NCBI GenBank assembly: GCA_036266155.1 | Contig: DATANR010000057.1 | Span: 1 to 28,955, forward strand | Reading direction: 5' to 3' | Length of the DNA stretch: 28,955 nucleotides | Source: SIAJ01 sp036266155 | Lineage (GTDB): Bacteria > Planctomycetota > Planctomycetia > Gemmatales > Gemmataceae | Part shown: positions 1 to 6,727 of the stretch, in pieces | Numbering within the stretch: the stretch's first letter is position 1 | Layout: every line of letters begins with the position of its first letter | Translations under genes and position numbers: made by a program | The notes under the pieces: generated by a model | The model's database searches: none | Told to the model about the DNA's origin: nothing | Seen by the model: the letters and a program-made list of their open reading frames with translations, nothing else

Positions 1-2
1 AG

Positions 3-38
3 TCCGACGGTCAGGTGATCGACCCGAACAAGCTGTAA
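3..38 (+). CDS. 3' end of an unidentified gene (partial)
   Basis: An open frame enters from the left edge and reads SDGQVIDPNKL before a TAA stop at 36-38. A strong terminator follows 22 bases later, which supports a real gene end. Eleven residues are too few to name the product. It probably belongs to the chromosomal flank left of the tRNA gene rather than to the mobile element. Confidence 0.4.
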   Translation, partial: SDGQVIDPNKL

Positions 39-59
39 CGCGAAAGTCCAGTGATCACG

Positions 60-87
60 AAGGCCTCGGCGACGACGCCGGGGCCTT
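60..87 (+). terminator. Terminator after the first partial gene
   Basis: AAGGCC-TCGGCG (60-71) pairs with CGCCGG-GGCCTT (76-87) through a four-base loop, with one G-T pair. The run of T after it is short (TT, then TTT at 91-93), so efficiency is uncertain. Its position 22 bases after a stop codon supports the call. Confidence 0.65.
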
Positions 88-115
88 GCATTTGGTTCGC
101 GCCGCACCATTGCGG

Positions 116-143
116 TTGACAATACAAGCGACCTGGGTAGATT
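116..143 (+). promoter_or_regulatory. Sigma-70-like promoter of the tRNA-Pro gene
   Basis: A perfect TTGACA (116-121) is followed after 16 bases by TAGATT (138-143, 4 of 6 matches to TATAAT). Transcription would start near 150, a few bases before the tRNA at 159. Called by consensus only. Confidence 0.55.
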
Positions 144-158
144 ACCCCCTGTTCACGA

Positions 159-232
159 CGGGCTGTAGCTCAGCTTGGTAGAGCGCTTGGTTCGGGACCA
201 AGAGGTCGCAGGTTCAAATCCTGTCAGCCCGA
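159..232 (+). tRNA. tRNA-Pro (anticodon CGG)
   Basis: A full cloverleaf can be drawn. The acceptor CGGGCTG (159-165) pairs with CAGCCCG (225-231), the anticodon stem CTTGG/CCAAG encloses the loop TTCGGGA with anticodon CGG, and the T arm GCAGG/CCTGT carries the usual TTCAAAT loop. The discriminator base is A232 and CCA is not encoded. The tRNA starts with C, as proline tRNAs do. The integrase gene begins 164 bases downstream, so the 3' half of this gene is the likely attachment site. No second copy of the 3' half was seen in the window, so the other junction would lie outside. Confidence 0.95.
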
Positions 233-241
233 TTAAAAAAC

Positions 242-263
242 GCCGGTAAAACCGGTATTTTTT
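242..263 (+). terminator. Terminator of tRNA-Pro
   Basis: CCGGT (243-247) pairs with ACCGG (251-255) around AAA, and a run of six T follows at 258-263. This is a compact intrinsic terminator directly after the tRNA. A run of A precedes it, so it could also work from the other strand. Confidence 0.7.
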
Positions 264-285
264 CGCGAGACGATCGCACCGCCAC

Positions 286-291
286 TATAAT
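286..291 (+). promoter_or_regulatory. Likely -10 element of the integrase gene
   Basis: A perfect TATAAT sits in a locally AT-rich stretch 105 bases before the integrase start. No good -35 is visible at the right distance (TTTCGC-like at best). A transcript from here would start near 298 and carry the two-hairpin leader described next. Confidence 0.4.
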
Positions 292-309
292 ATTGCAGCA
301 AAAGTTGCA

Positions 310-386
310 GCAGCCCCCCGGAGTTACGACCTCCGACGGCTGCAAAAGGCACCCCCTGCGGATCACCTCTGGTCCATCCCGCAGGG
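310..386 (+). other. Two-hairpin leader upstream of the integrase
   Basis: Hairpin 1 pairs GCAGCC (310-315) with GGCTGC (338-343) and CGGAG (319-323) with CTCCG (331-335), leaving the loop TTACGAC. Hairpin 2 pairs CCCTGCGG (354-361) perfectly with CCGCAGGG (379-386). The right arm of hairpin 2 overlaps the integrase Shine-Dalgarno (GGGAG, 384-388), so folding would hide the ribosome site. The loop of hairpin 2 contains ATCACCTC, which resembles the anti-SD tail of 16S rRNA. A second copy with the same loop but different, still complementary stem bases lies at 2181-2240. It could be a regulatory RNA leader or a recombinase-binding site. Confidence 0.6.
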
Positions 387-395
387 AGCCAGACG

Positions 396-1424
396 ATGGC
401 CCGCAAGCCGTTCTACCGTTCGTTCGATGGTTGGTGGTACGCCCAAATCCGGGTCGGTACCAAACGCAAGCAAGTGAAGCTGGTCAAGGGTAAGGAAAAC
501 GAGCAGGACGCATACCGTGCCTTCTGCCGTCTTCTCGCCGACCACGAGGGCGAGGCCCCGAAGCCCGAAGCCTTGACCGTCGCCACCCTCGCCGACCTGT
601 TTCTTGACTACAGCCAGAAGCAGCACAAGCCCGAGACCTACCAGCTCTACCGCTACTACCTCCAGGATTTTTGCGACACGCACGGCCGCCGCATGGCGGT
701 CGAGCTGAAGCCCTTCCACGTCAGCCGCTGGTTAGATGCGCACCCGACCTGGAAAGGCAGCCGGTGCAACGCCATCGAATCGGTGAAGCGGGCCTTCGGA
801 TGGGCCGAGGCCGAAGGGTTGCTCACCAAGAGTCCGCTCAAGGCGGTGAAGAAGCCGGCCAAGGGTCGCCGCGACCGCATCCTCTCCCAGGAGGAACGCG
901 AGACGGTCCTCTCGGCGATCAAGGACGAGGCGTTCCGCGAGTTCGTCATCGCCATGCAGGAGACCGGATGCCGGCCCTCGGAAGTTTCCCGCGTGACCGC
1001 CGCGGACGTGAACCTAGAGGCGGGTCTGTGGGTCTTGAAGCACCACAAGACCGCGAAGAAGACCCGCCGCCCGCGAGTGGTTTATCTGACGCCGACGATG
1101 ATCGAGTTGACGCGGAAGCTCGCCGAGAAGAACCCGGACGGGTCGCTCTTCCGAAGCCCAAGAGGAAACCGGCCGTTCAGCAAGAACAACATCCGCTGCC
1201 GGTTCCGCCGGCTACGTGAGAAACTCCCGCACCTGGCCGGCGTGGTAGCCTACAGCTACCGCCACACGTTCGCGACGGAAGCCCTGTCGAACGGTGTCGG
1301 CATCGCGCAGGTCGCTGAACTCATGGGTCACACCAGCACGGAAATGGTGTCATCGGTCTACGGACACCTGGCCGACCGCCTGGCCCACATGCAGGATGCG
1401 GCCAAGAAGGCGGTTGAGGGATAG
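396..1424 (+). CDS. Tyrosine-type site-specific integrase
   Basis: 342 residues, the usual size for a phage or plasmid integrase. An N-terminal arm-binding region (about 1-55) and a SAM-like core-binding domain (about 60-150) precede the catalytic domain. Catalytic residues visible are R193 (GCRPSE), K218, R289 in YSYRHTF, H312 in MGHTS and the nucleophile Y322 (VYGHL). The first position of the HxxR box is Tyr (Y286) instead of His, a tolerated variant in this family. The ATG at 396 has GGGAG at 384-388. The gene lies just after tRNA-Pro, as expected of an integrase next to its attachment site. The family looks like that found widely in planctomycete genomes, from memory rather than a search. 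Confidence 0.93.
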   Translation: MARKPFYRSFDGWWYAQIRVGTKRKQVKLVKGKENEQDAYRAFCRLLADHEGEAPKPEALTVATLADLFLDYSQKQHKPETYQLYRYYLQDFCDTHGRRMAVELKPFHVSRWLDAHPTWKGSRCNAIESVKRAFGWAEAEGLLTKSPLKAVKKPAKGRRDRILSQEERETVLSAIKDEAFREFVIAMQETGCRPSEVSRVTAADVNLEAGLWVLKHHKTAKKTRRPRVVYLTPTMIELTRKLAEKNPDGSLFRSPRGNRPFSKNNIRCRFRRLREKLPHLAGVVAYSYRHTFATEALSNGVGIAQVAELMGHTSTEMVSSVYGHLADRLAHMQDAAKKAVEG

Positions 1425-1440
1425 TCGGTTTCCACGAGAC

Positions 1441-1487
1441 CTCGGGTGTCGAAGTAGCAGGAGGCTTCCCGGTACCCGAGCTGTTTT
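1441..1487. terminator. Terminator between integrase and doc
   Basis: CTCGGGT (1441-1447) pairs with ACCCGAG (1474-1480), and a smaller GAAG/CTTC hairpin lies inside. A run of T follows at 1483-1487. The two genes on either side converge here. Confidence 0.5.
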
Positions 1488-1868
1488 TCAGCGTGCGTTC
1501 CTTTCGACCCATTCCATGAACTGCCGCTCCGCGATTTCACCGGCTGCGGCAGCAGTTATCGAGAGAAAGGCTTCTTCCTCGCTCGCGACAAACTGCTTCC
1601 CATTTAATTGCAGAAACAAGCCAAGGGTGACCAAACCGGTCCTCTTGTTTCCGTCAACGAAAGGGTGATTGCGAATGATCCCATAGCCGTAGGCTGCCCC
1701 GAGTTGGTCAAGTGTAGGATTCTCGTAAGAGAGCAATTGCCGCGGTCGGGCAAGAGCGGACTCCAGGAGTGGAAGGTTCCGCACCCCGTGCATTCCACCA
1801 TGTTCTGCGATTTGAATCTTGTGAATTGCGAGGACTGTCTCTAAGCGAATCCAGATCGGCTCCAGCAT
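1488..1868 (-). CDS. doc: Death-on-curing (Doc/Fic) family toxin
   Basis: 126 residues, the usual size for Doc. The Fic signature HPFVDGNKRT is complete at residues 68-77, with the catalytic His first and the phosphate-binding GNKR. Doc toxins phosphorylate elongation factor Tu and stop translation; this is family knowledge. The gene lies a few bases downstream of the AbrB-type antitoxin gene and is probably cotranscribed with it. A GTG codon at 1871 directly precedes the ATG used here and could be the true start. The pair is flanked by the integrase and a repeat of the integrase leader, so it may have arrived with the integrase. Confidence 0.9.
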   Translation of the reverse strand: MLEPIWIRLETVLAIHKIQIAEHGGMHGVRNLPLLESALARPRQLLSYENPTLDQLGAAYGYGIIRNHPFVDGNKRTGLVTLGLFLQLNGKQFVASEEEAFLSITAAAAGEIAERQFMEWVERNAR

Positions 1869-1875
1869 CACCGGC

Positions 1876-2100
1876 TTACTCAGCCAGTCGTCTTAGGACG
1901 TTGCGGTACTTCCCCATGAACTCCTTCGCGACCGCCAATTGTCCGGCGACTTCAGCGTCGCAGACGGAAAGCTCGACACCGGTCGCCGTTTCGACGACGA
2001 GCAGCCGATCACCTTCGCCGACCTTGAGCTTGGCCAGCACGTCTTCTGGCAGGGCGACGCCTAACGAGTTTCCAACGGTGGTGACTATCACTTCGCGCAT
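1876..2100 (-). CDS. AbrB/SpoVT-type antitoxin of the Doc toxin
   Basis: 74 residues. The N-terminal half (VIVTTVGNSLGVALPEDVLA, residues 4-23) is a swapped-hairpin AbrB/MazE DNA-binding fold. The C-terminal tail, about residues 45-74, would bind and neutralise Doc. It carries this DNA-binding domain in place of the Phd fold used by the classical P1 partner of Doc. The ATG at 2098-2100 has only a weak GGA upstream. A promoter with a perfect -10 box and a surrounding inverted repeat lies just upstream, which suggests autorepression. Confidence 0.87.
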   Translation of the reverse strand: MREVIVTTVGNSLGVALPEDVLAKLKVGEGDRLLVVETATGVELSVCDAEVAGQLAVAKEFMGKYRNVLRRLAE

Positions 2101-2114
2101 TTTTTCAATCCATG

Positions 2115-2145
2115 CACATTATAACATATGTGAATGTTGGCGCAA
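2115..2145 (-). promoter_or_regulatory. Promoter and putative operator of the AbrB-Doc pair
   Basis: On the minus strand TTGCGC (2140-2145) and a perfect TATAAT (2118-2123) are separated by 16 bases. The -10 lies inside an inverted repeat, CACAT (2115-2119) against ATGTG (2128-2132). Antitoxins of this class repress their own operon by binding such repeats, so this is a likely operator. Confidence 0.6.
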
Positions 2146-2180
2146 GACTTTGTTGCGGCGGCAAGAGAAGCCAAGAAAAC

Positions 2181-2240
2181 GCCCCCGGAGTTACGACCTC
2201 CGGGGGCTAAAGAAGGCAACCCTCGCGGATCACCTCTGGT
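2181..2240 (+). repeat. Second copy of the integrase-leader structure
   Basis: GCCCCCGGAG (2181-2190) pairs perfectly with CTCCGGGGGC (2198-2207) around TTACGAC, the same seven-base loop as at 324-330. The following bases CGGATCACCTCTGGTC match those at 359-373 closely. The second hairpin of the first copy is not preserved. No plus-strand gene follows: the copy ends at the stop codon of the minus-strand HTH gene. It is therefore either a leftover leader from a lost integrase or a DNA site used by the recombinase. Confidence 0.65.
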
Positions 2241-2468
2241 CTAATTGAGCTTGATGTGCTTCAGAACCAAAGGAGCGGAAGTCCCTCCCCCAGTCTCTTT
2301 GCATTCGGCCATGAAGGCTTCCAAATCGCCGTCCTCGATCCGAATTCGGCCTCGCTTGCCCGGCTGACCAAAGCGGTAATGAACGAGCGCGTGCGAATGG
2401 CACCAATGGTAAATGAGCGACAGGGATACTCTCGCCCGTTCGGCCGCTTCTTTAGGAGTGAGCTTCAT
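2241..2468 (-). CDS. Small helix-turn-helix protein, excisionase-like
   Basis: 75 residues from the ATG at 2468. The N-terminus MKLTPKEAAERARVSLSLIY is a MerR/AlpA-type (HTH_17) winged helix, followed by a wing with GQPGKRGRIRIEDGDLEAFM, the form common in Xis and DNA-binding accessory proteins. A TTG 17 codons further up would extend it, but the family normally starts at the MKLT methionine. It lies close to the integrase and faces it, as excisionases often do. A role as a transcription regulator cannot be excluded. Confidence 0.72.
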   Translation of the reverse strand: MKLTPKEAAERARVSLSLIYHWCHSHALVHYRFGQPGKRGRIRIEDGDLEAFMAECKETGGGTSAPLVLKHIKLN

Positions 2469-2486
2469 GGCTGATTGGTTCGTAAC

Positions 2487-2672
2487 CCGACCGGGACAAT
2501 ACTCTCGGTCGGAAGGCAAAGGATTAGTCGAAAGACCTCCGTGCCGACGAATGAAATAAAAGTTGTGAAGAATAACGTCCTTTATTCTTCACTATTTCCG
2601 TGTCGTGCAGTCGAAGTCCTCGCTGCCGGTCGGACGGTAGCTCATTCGCCCGAGCAAGTCCGATCCGACCGG
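2487..2672. promoter_or_regulatory. Four copies of a CCGACCG/CGGTCGG box around an AT-rich hairpin
   Basis: The upstream region of the HTH gene has two inverted pairs of the same 7-mer: CCGACCG (2487-2493) with CGGTCGG (2506-2512), and CGGTCGG (2627-2633) with CCGACCG (2665-2671). Between them is a perfect 11-bp AT-rich stem, GTGAAGAATAA (2565-2575) with TTATTCTTCAC (2582-2592). The boxes look like binding sites for the HTH protein. The hairpin could be a terminator for the operon arriving from the right, or a recombination or replication site. Confidence 0.5.
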
Positions 2673-2694
2673 TCGAGACGAGGACAGACCAGGT

Positions 2695-3048
2695 TCAATC
2701 GTCGTCCCTGGATCGCCGGCGATCCGGGATCAATCGCTTCTCGCCTCCGGCCGCCAGGCTGCAAAGAGCGACCGCCACGCTCGCCACGATTGCCAGGTCG
2801 AAGAGGGCCTGAACCTTCAGGGCAACGTCGAATGCCCGCGAGTCCTTGCCGAGCAGATCCTGAAGCAGCTTCGCCCCGGAGCCGTCTTTCCAGAAACTCC
2901 CGCCGAACTGCATGGAGTTGGCAACCAGTCCGAGGACGAGGGCCACGCCGCCGCAGATCGCGGCAGCCAGCAGCCACTTGCGGTGGAAAGCCGGCGGCCT
3001 TTGCGACAGCCGGGGCAGCGGGGGACGGTTCATGGTGGTGTAGCTCAT
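2695..3048 (-). CDS. Small membrane protein, last gene of the transfer-like operon
   Basis: 117 residues with two clear hydrophobic segments, about 25-43 (WLLAAAICGGVALVLGLVA) and 83-100 (LFDLAIVASVAVALCSLA), and a charged C-terminus. This is a hairpin-like inner-membrane topology. Its ATG overlaps the TGA of the preceding gene (ATGA), which suggests translational coupling. No family was recognised. Its place at the end of the coupling-ATPase operon suggests a link to the membrane-bound complex. Confidence 0.68.
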   Translation of the reverse strand: MSYTTMNRPPLPRLSQRPPAFHRKWLLAAAICGGVALVLGLVANSMQFGGSFWKDGSGAKLLQDLLGKDSRAFDVALKVQALFDLAIVASVAVALCSLAAGGEKRLIPDRRRSRDDD

Positions 3049-3365
3049 CGCTCACGTCCTTTCTCAGGGGTCTTAACTTCGGGCGTTTGGGTCGGCTTGA
3101 GTTCGCCTAGTTGGGAGCGGTCCATTGGAACCGCACGGACGGCCGAGTCCCGCGGCCGGCCCTTCGTTCCGGAATCCGACTGAGAGAGAGCGCGGTATCG
3201 TTCCGCAATCCCGCTCGGACCCTCTTTTTGCATGCCAGGCGTAGGGGTCGGTCCCTGGCCCCGGTACGGCTCGACACTGACGCTCCGAACCGCATCGGAT
3301 CGGAGGCCCCGGCACTGGTCTGCAAGCCGGCGTACTGCGTCTTTGGCCCATTGGTCGTCGGGCAT
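3045..3365 (-). CDS. Small hydrophilic protein of unknown function
   Basis: 106 residues with no membrane segment. The N-terminus (DDQWAKDAVRRLADQ) may form a helix; the remainder is rich in Pro, Gly, Arg and Thr and is probably disordered. The ATG at 3363-3365 has a good Shine-Dalgarno (GAGAGGTGA) about five bases upstream, and its stop overlaps the next gene by four bases. These translation signals are the main evidence that it is real. No family was recognised. Confidence 0.6.
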   Translation of the reverse strand: MPDDQWAKDAVRRLADQCRGLRSDAVRSVSVEPYRGQGPTPTPGMQKEGPSGIAERYRALSQSDSGTKGRPRDSAVRAVPMDRSQLGELKPTQTPEVKTPEKGRER

Positions 3366-3389
3366 GATTCACCTCTCAGGTTGAGGAAG

Positions 3390-4307
3390 TCACTTCACCG
3401 CCGTCTCAGGCCTCGCCGCGCTGGCGGTGCCGGTCAGGCGGAACTTTTTGCCGCACTTCGGACAACTCCGGACCTGGTCTTGCTCTCCGGGCATGACACG
3501 AAGGATCGACTCGCACTTTCGGCACTCCACTTTCACCATTCGCGGAGAGGCCGGAGGCTCGCGCGTCGGTTCCTGCAGGATCGGTGGGATGGCGATCTGC
3601 GCAATAAATGGTTCATCGGATGCCGCTTCTTCCGTCCGGTCCGGTAGCGAAGACAAGATGACTCCCGTCAAACGCCCGTCGTTCAAATCGCGGAGATTGT
3701 CGAGCTGCCGCTGGTGCCGGATCGCCGCTTTACCGAAAAGGGCGGCTGCCGACAGAACGAGAAAGCCGCCGAGTGCGCTGCTCGCAGGCAGCAACAATAT
3801 GCCGGAGACCAAAACCAATAGCGGTTCGTAGAACCGGACCACTCGCTCGACCGTAAGGTGTTCGGCCGGGTCCACTCCCAGATGTTCGAAGACCGGTCCC
3901 AGCCGGGCCCAGAGCGCAGGCAGGGGATCCCCTTCATGGAACGTATGCCGCCAGGCGCGCTTGCGACGCTCCCAGAGTCTGGCCTCCACCGCGTGGTACA
4001 CCGCAAAGCCCGCCGCCCCCAGTAGGAAGAACGACAGCAGGGGCGCGAAGGACACACCGCGGAAACCGACTGCGAAGGTGAGGGACCCGACCACTAGCTG
4101 CACGACCTGAAAAAGCGACAAGGCGCGGACGCCGAAACGCTTTCGCAAATAGACCTCCGCTGCCATCCCGAATGAGGACAGGAAATCCTCCAAAAGGAAC
4201 TTCCCGAACACGAAAAAGACCTTTAGCTTTTCCGGCATGAACGCGGCAGCGCGGCCCATGACGGTGTAGACGTTCGGGTGTAAGTCCAACGTGGCAGGGT
4301 GCGACAT
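3390..4307 (-). CDS. Membrane protein with C-terminal zinc ribbon
   Basis: 305 residues. Hydrophobic segments lie at about 64-82, 86-106 and 161-192, the last long enough for two passes. A charged loop at 107-160 separates them. The C-terminal tail carries a zinc ribbon, C262-x2-C265 and C282-x2-C285. The ATG follows the stop of the coupling ATPase gene with no gap and has GGAGGG eight bases upstream, so the two are tightly coupled. Since that ATPase lacks a membrane anchor, this protein may provide it. That role is inferred from context. No exact family was recognised. Confidence 0.75.
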   Translation of the reverse strand: MSHPATLDLHPNVYTVMGRAAAFMPEKLKVFFVFGKFLLEDFLSSFGMAAEVYLRKRFGVRALSLFQVVQLVVGSLTFAVGFRGVSFAPLLSFFLLGAAGFAVYHAVEARLWERRKRAWRHTFHEGDPLPALWARLGPVFEHLGVDPAEHLTVERVVRFYEPLLVLVSGILLLPASSALGGFLVLSAAALFGKAAIRHQRQLDNLRDLNDGRLTGVILSSLPDRTEEAASDEPFIAQIAIPPILQEPTREPPASPRMVKVECRKCESILRVMPGEQDQVRSCPKCGKKFRLTGTASAARPETAVK

Positions 4308-5762
4308 CTATTTTCCCTCCGCAGACGGCTTGAAACCCTCCTGGCGGAACAAGACCTTCAGGTGATTCGACCCGGACGCAATCCAGGGCCGGCCCGCTCG
4401 AAACACGATCGACTCGACAATCCCGTTATTCGTTCTTCCGCCCTTCCGGAGCTGCATGAAGTGGTGCGGTTCGACGACGAACCGGCGCTGGTCGGTCGTA
4501 CTGGCGGACACGCCGCCATCCCCACCTAGCCCGGCGGACACGTTGGAGCGTGTCTCCCACCGCTCACCAACCAGCTTGGCCGCATAGTCGTTGGTCGCAG
4601 CGTGGTCGTTGCACGTGAAGATCTTCAAAGCCAGATTGCCAAGCAGGGCATCCACCTCAGAATCGGCGCCGCTCCCGCCCAGGCGTGCCCGTAGCGTATC
4701 GCGGGATTGCGTGAGGTAGACGGTAGCACAACCCGCTGCCCGCGCCGTGGAAGCAAAGATGGCACACTGCCGCGACAAGAGTTGCTGAGCCTCGTCGGCC
4801 CAGAGAACAACTGGCTTGGGAAACTGTTGCCTGTTTCGCCGTTCCGCAGAACGCATGAAAAGGATCGACCAAAGAATCATGCCCAGCCGGCCCTGTTCTT
4901 GGTGCTGGATGTAGTCAAGTGAAATCAAAACGATCCGGCCGGCGAAGGCGTCCTCCGGGCTCAGTTGGTTGCCGCCGGGACCGAACAGGCTGGCCAAGAG
5001 GCCCCGGCGGAATGGGTAGGTCATGGACAAGACTTGGCTACAGATCCCACTCCTTGTCCGGGGGTCGGTACGCGGCAAATCGCTCAGCCAGTACTCCACA
5101 CTTGCGGCCAGGTCGATCTTCTGATCCGCGGTCAGATCGGTTCGAGACGTACTCTGATCGATCAGTTTGTTGAGGCGGCTAGACGATTGCCACTCTGGCG
5201 AGCGAACTTGCTCGGGACTTTCTGGAGCCGACGTCATCAACTCTTGAATTGCGGTAAATGACACTTCTTCTCGCGAAAGCCCGAGCAGGTCAACGGCTGC
5301 CCCCAATAGGATCTTGGCTGAGTCCCGCCAAAACACGTCACCACCTTGCGGGCGGTCACCCGACTCGCTGGCGACCATCAGGGCACACAGGGCGGCGAGG
5401 GCATTGTCGGTCTGGGAGCCACTCCCGCGGCAGCCGGGAGCCCGGTACAGGTAGTCCAGGGCGTTGAGCCGATAGGGAGAGTCCGGGCCGAATACCCGCA
5501 CATCAGCCTCGCGTCCCTCGCGCTTCGCCGCCAGAATCCAGTCCTCGACATCACCCGGCTTCGCCATGAATGCGCAAAAACCCGCTCCGGTCCTGAGCAG
5601 CGAAGTCCTGAGTGCTTCGCCAGGCCCGCTCGTCTTACCGCTGCCCGTCTGTCCGAAGATGATCGTTCCCTCGAACAACTCTCGCATCGAGACGGCGTCC
5701 GAATCGGAGAATCGCACGAGCGGCACGTCGAGAGGATCGAGGCGGGGAGGTTGTCTGCTCAT
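4308..5762 (-). CDS. VirD4/TraG-like coupling ATPase without membrane anchor
   Basis: 484 residues. Walker A is GQTGSGKT (37-44), close to the N-terminus, and Walker B is VVLWADEA (318-325). A TQSRDTL motif (351-357) and the FTCNDHAATNDYAAKLVG segment (383-400) match the C-terminal part of TraG/TraD/VirD4 and other FtsK-HerA ATPases, which pump relaxase-bound DNA to the transfer channel. Family members usually begin with two membrane helices, absent here; the next gene supplies a membrane protein instead. The ATG has GAGGAG five bases upstream and overlaps the stop of the LysR gene. No VirB-type channel genes are in the window, so the element would borrow a channel or encode it elsewhere. Confidence 0.85.
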   Translation of the reverse strand: MSRQPPRLDPLDVPLVRFSDSDAVSMRELFEGTIIFGQTGSGKTSGPGEALRTSLLRTGAGFCAFMAKPGDVEDWILAAKREGREADVRVFGPDSPYRLNALDYLYRAPGCRGSGSQTDNALAALCALMVASESGDRPQGGDVFWRDSAKILLGAAVDLLGLSREEVSFTAIQELMTSAPESPEQVRSPEWQSSSRLNKLIDQSTSRTDLTADQKIDLAASVEYWLSDLPRTDPRTRSGICSQVLSMTYPFRRGLLASLFGPGGNQLSPEDAFAGRIVLISLDYIQHQEQGRLGMILWSILFMRSAERRNRQQFPKPVVLWADEAQQLLSRQCAIFASTARAAGCATVYLTQSRDTLRARLGGSGADSEVDALLGNLALKIFTCNDHAATNDYAAKLVGERWETRSNVSAGLGGDGGVSASTTDQRRFVVEPHHFMQLRKGGRTNNGIVESIVFRAGRPWIASGSNHLKVLFRQEGFKPSAEGK

Positions 5763-6727
5763 GGCTTCTCCTCGGAGCTGAGGGCCAACTCTTCCGCATC
5801 GCCCTCAGTCATGGAGTCCTCCGACTCCGCCTCTGCTTCGACAGCCGCCTCGCTGGCAGTGACTGCCACGAACTCCCGGATCGACTGGAGCAATGATTGG
5901 GCAGGGTCGCTGAGAGACTCGATGTCGCGAGGGAGGAAGAGGGCCAGCCGAATTTGCGGCAGATCGGCAAGTCGGATCGAGTGCAGGTCCTCTGGGGCGA
6001 GGAAGCTCGGCACGATGCCCACCCCCCCGAGCCCCGACGGGACCGCGTTCCGCACCGTCCCGAAGTCCGGGCACCAAACGCGTGCCGGGGCATGTTGGAT
6101 GAACGCGTCCTGTTCGGAGACCGGCATTCCTTCGACCAGGAACACACGGTCCACAGGACCCAATTGCACCTTCTCGTCGGGCTCAAGTTCCAGGAGCCGG
6201 TGCGATGGCGGCAGCAGGAGATGCCAGGCAAGGCCGGTCTCGATCGACTCACTCGGCGAACCGTCCAGGCTCTCGATCCCCAGGCCGAACGAGGTGATCC
6301 CCGAACCGATGTTGTCCCGGATACGGGCGTCGAGCGGCGAGACGCGGAGCTGGACCGTGTCCGCGAAGGTTTCCAGGAAGCCCGGAAGTACCGCCGGCAG
6401 GACCCAGCTCGCCAGGTCCGGGTGCATTTCGACCACGACCGGCTCGGCTTGCTCGTCCTCTGCCAACGAGTTGCGGAGGGAAAGGAGCCGGAACACCTGG
6501 TCGTAAACCTTGCGGCCCGCTTCGGTCAGCGACAGCCTGCCGGCCTTGCTCTCTACCAAGCTGGTATGGAAAGCCGCCTCCATTCGCGACACCGCCCGGC
6601 GCGGGCGGTCATCCCCTTGCAGCCGCAGCCGCTTGGTAATCCCACCCCAACTCAGGAACCCGTGATTCGGGCGGGAAAGTACCCGACCGATTTCCTCGAA
6701 CAGGGACAGGTCTTCGATTCTCGGCAT
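5759..6727 (-). CDS. LysR-type transcriptional regulator
   Basis: 322 residues from the ATG at 6727, which has GGAGG five bases upstream; a longer form from 6769 lacks a good ribosome site. Residues 10-60 form a winged helix with the LysR pattern RRAVSRMEAAF...SLTEAGRKVYD. The rest is a periplasmic-binding-like effector domain with VVVEMHPDLASWVLPAVLPGF near 97-117 and GLGGVGIVPSFLA near 235. The C-terminal 30 residues are acidic. It lies in the operon directly before, and overlapping, the coupling ATPase gene. LysR regulators usually are transcribed away from their targets, so this position suggests autoregulation of the operon. The effector is unknown. Confidence 0.78.
   Translation of the reverse strand: MPRIEDLSLFEEIGRVLSRPNHGFLSWGGITKRLRLQGDDRPRRAVSRMEAAFHTSLVESKAGRLSLTEAGRKVYDQVFRLLSLRNSLAEDEQAEPVVVEMHPDLASWVLPAVLPGFLETFADTVQLRVSPLDARIRDNIGSGITSFGLGIESLDGSPSESIETGLAWHLLLPPSHRLLELEPDEKVQLGPVDRVFLVEGMPVSEQDAFIQHAPARVWCPDFGTVRNAVPSGLGGVGIVPSFLAPEDLHSIRLADLPQIRLALFLPRDIESLSDPAQSLLQSIREFVAVTASEAAVEAEAESEDSMTEGDAEELALSSEEKP

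Noticed and set aside
2642..3055. Alternative minus-strand frame of 137 residues over the small membrane protein
   Set aside because: Arg- and Gly-rich without hydrophobic segments, while the other frame has two clear membrane helices and a four-base overlap with the preceding gene.
3111..3647. Plus-strand frame across the minus-strand operon
   Set aside because: Arg- and Leu-rich composition, no ribosome site, and it crosses the boundary between two supported minus-strand genes.
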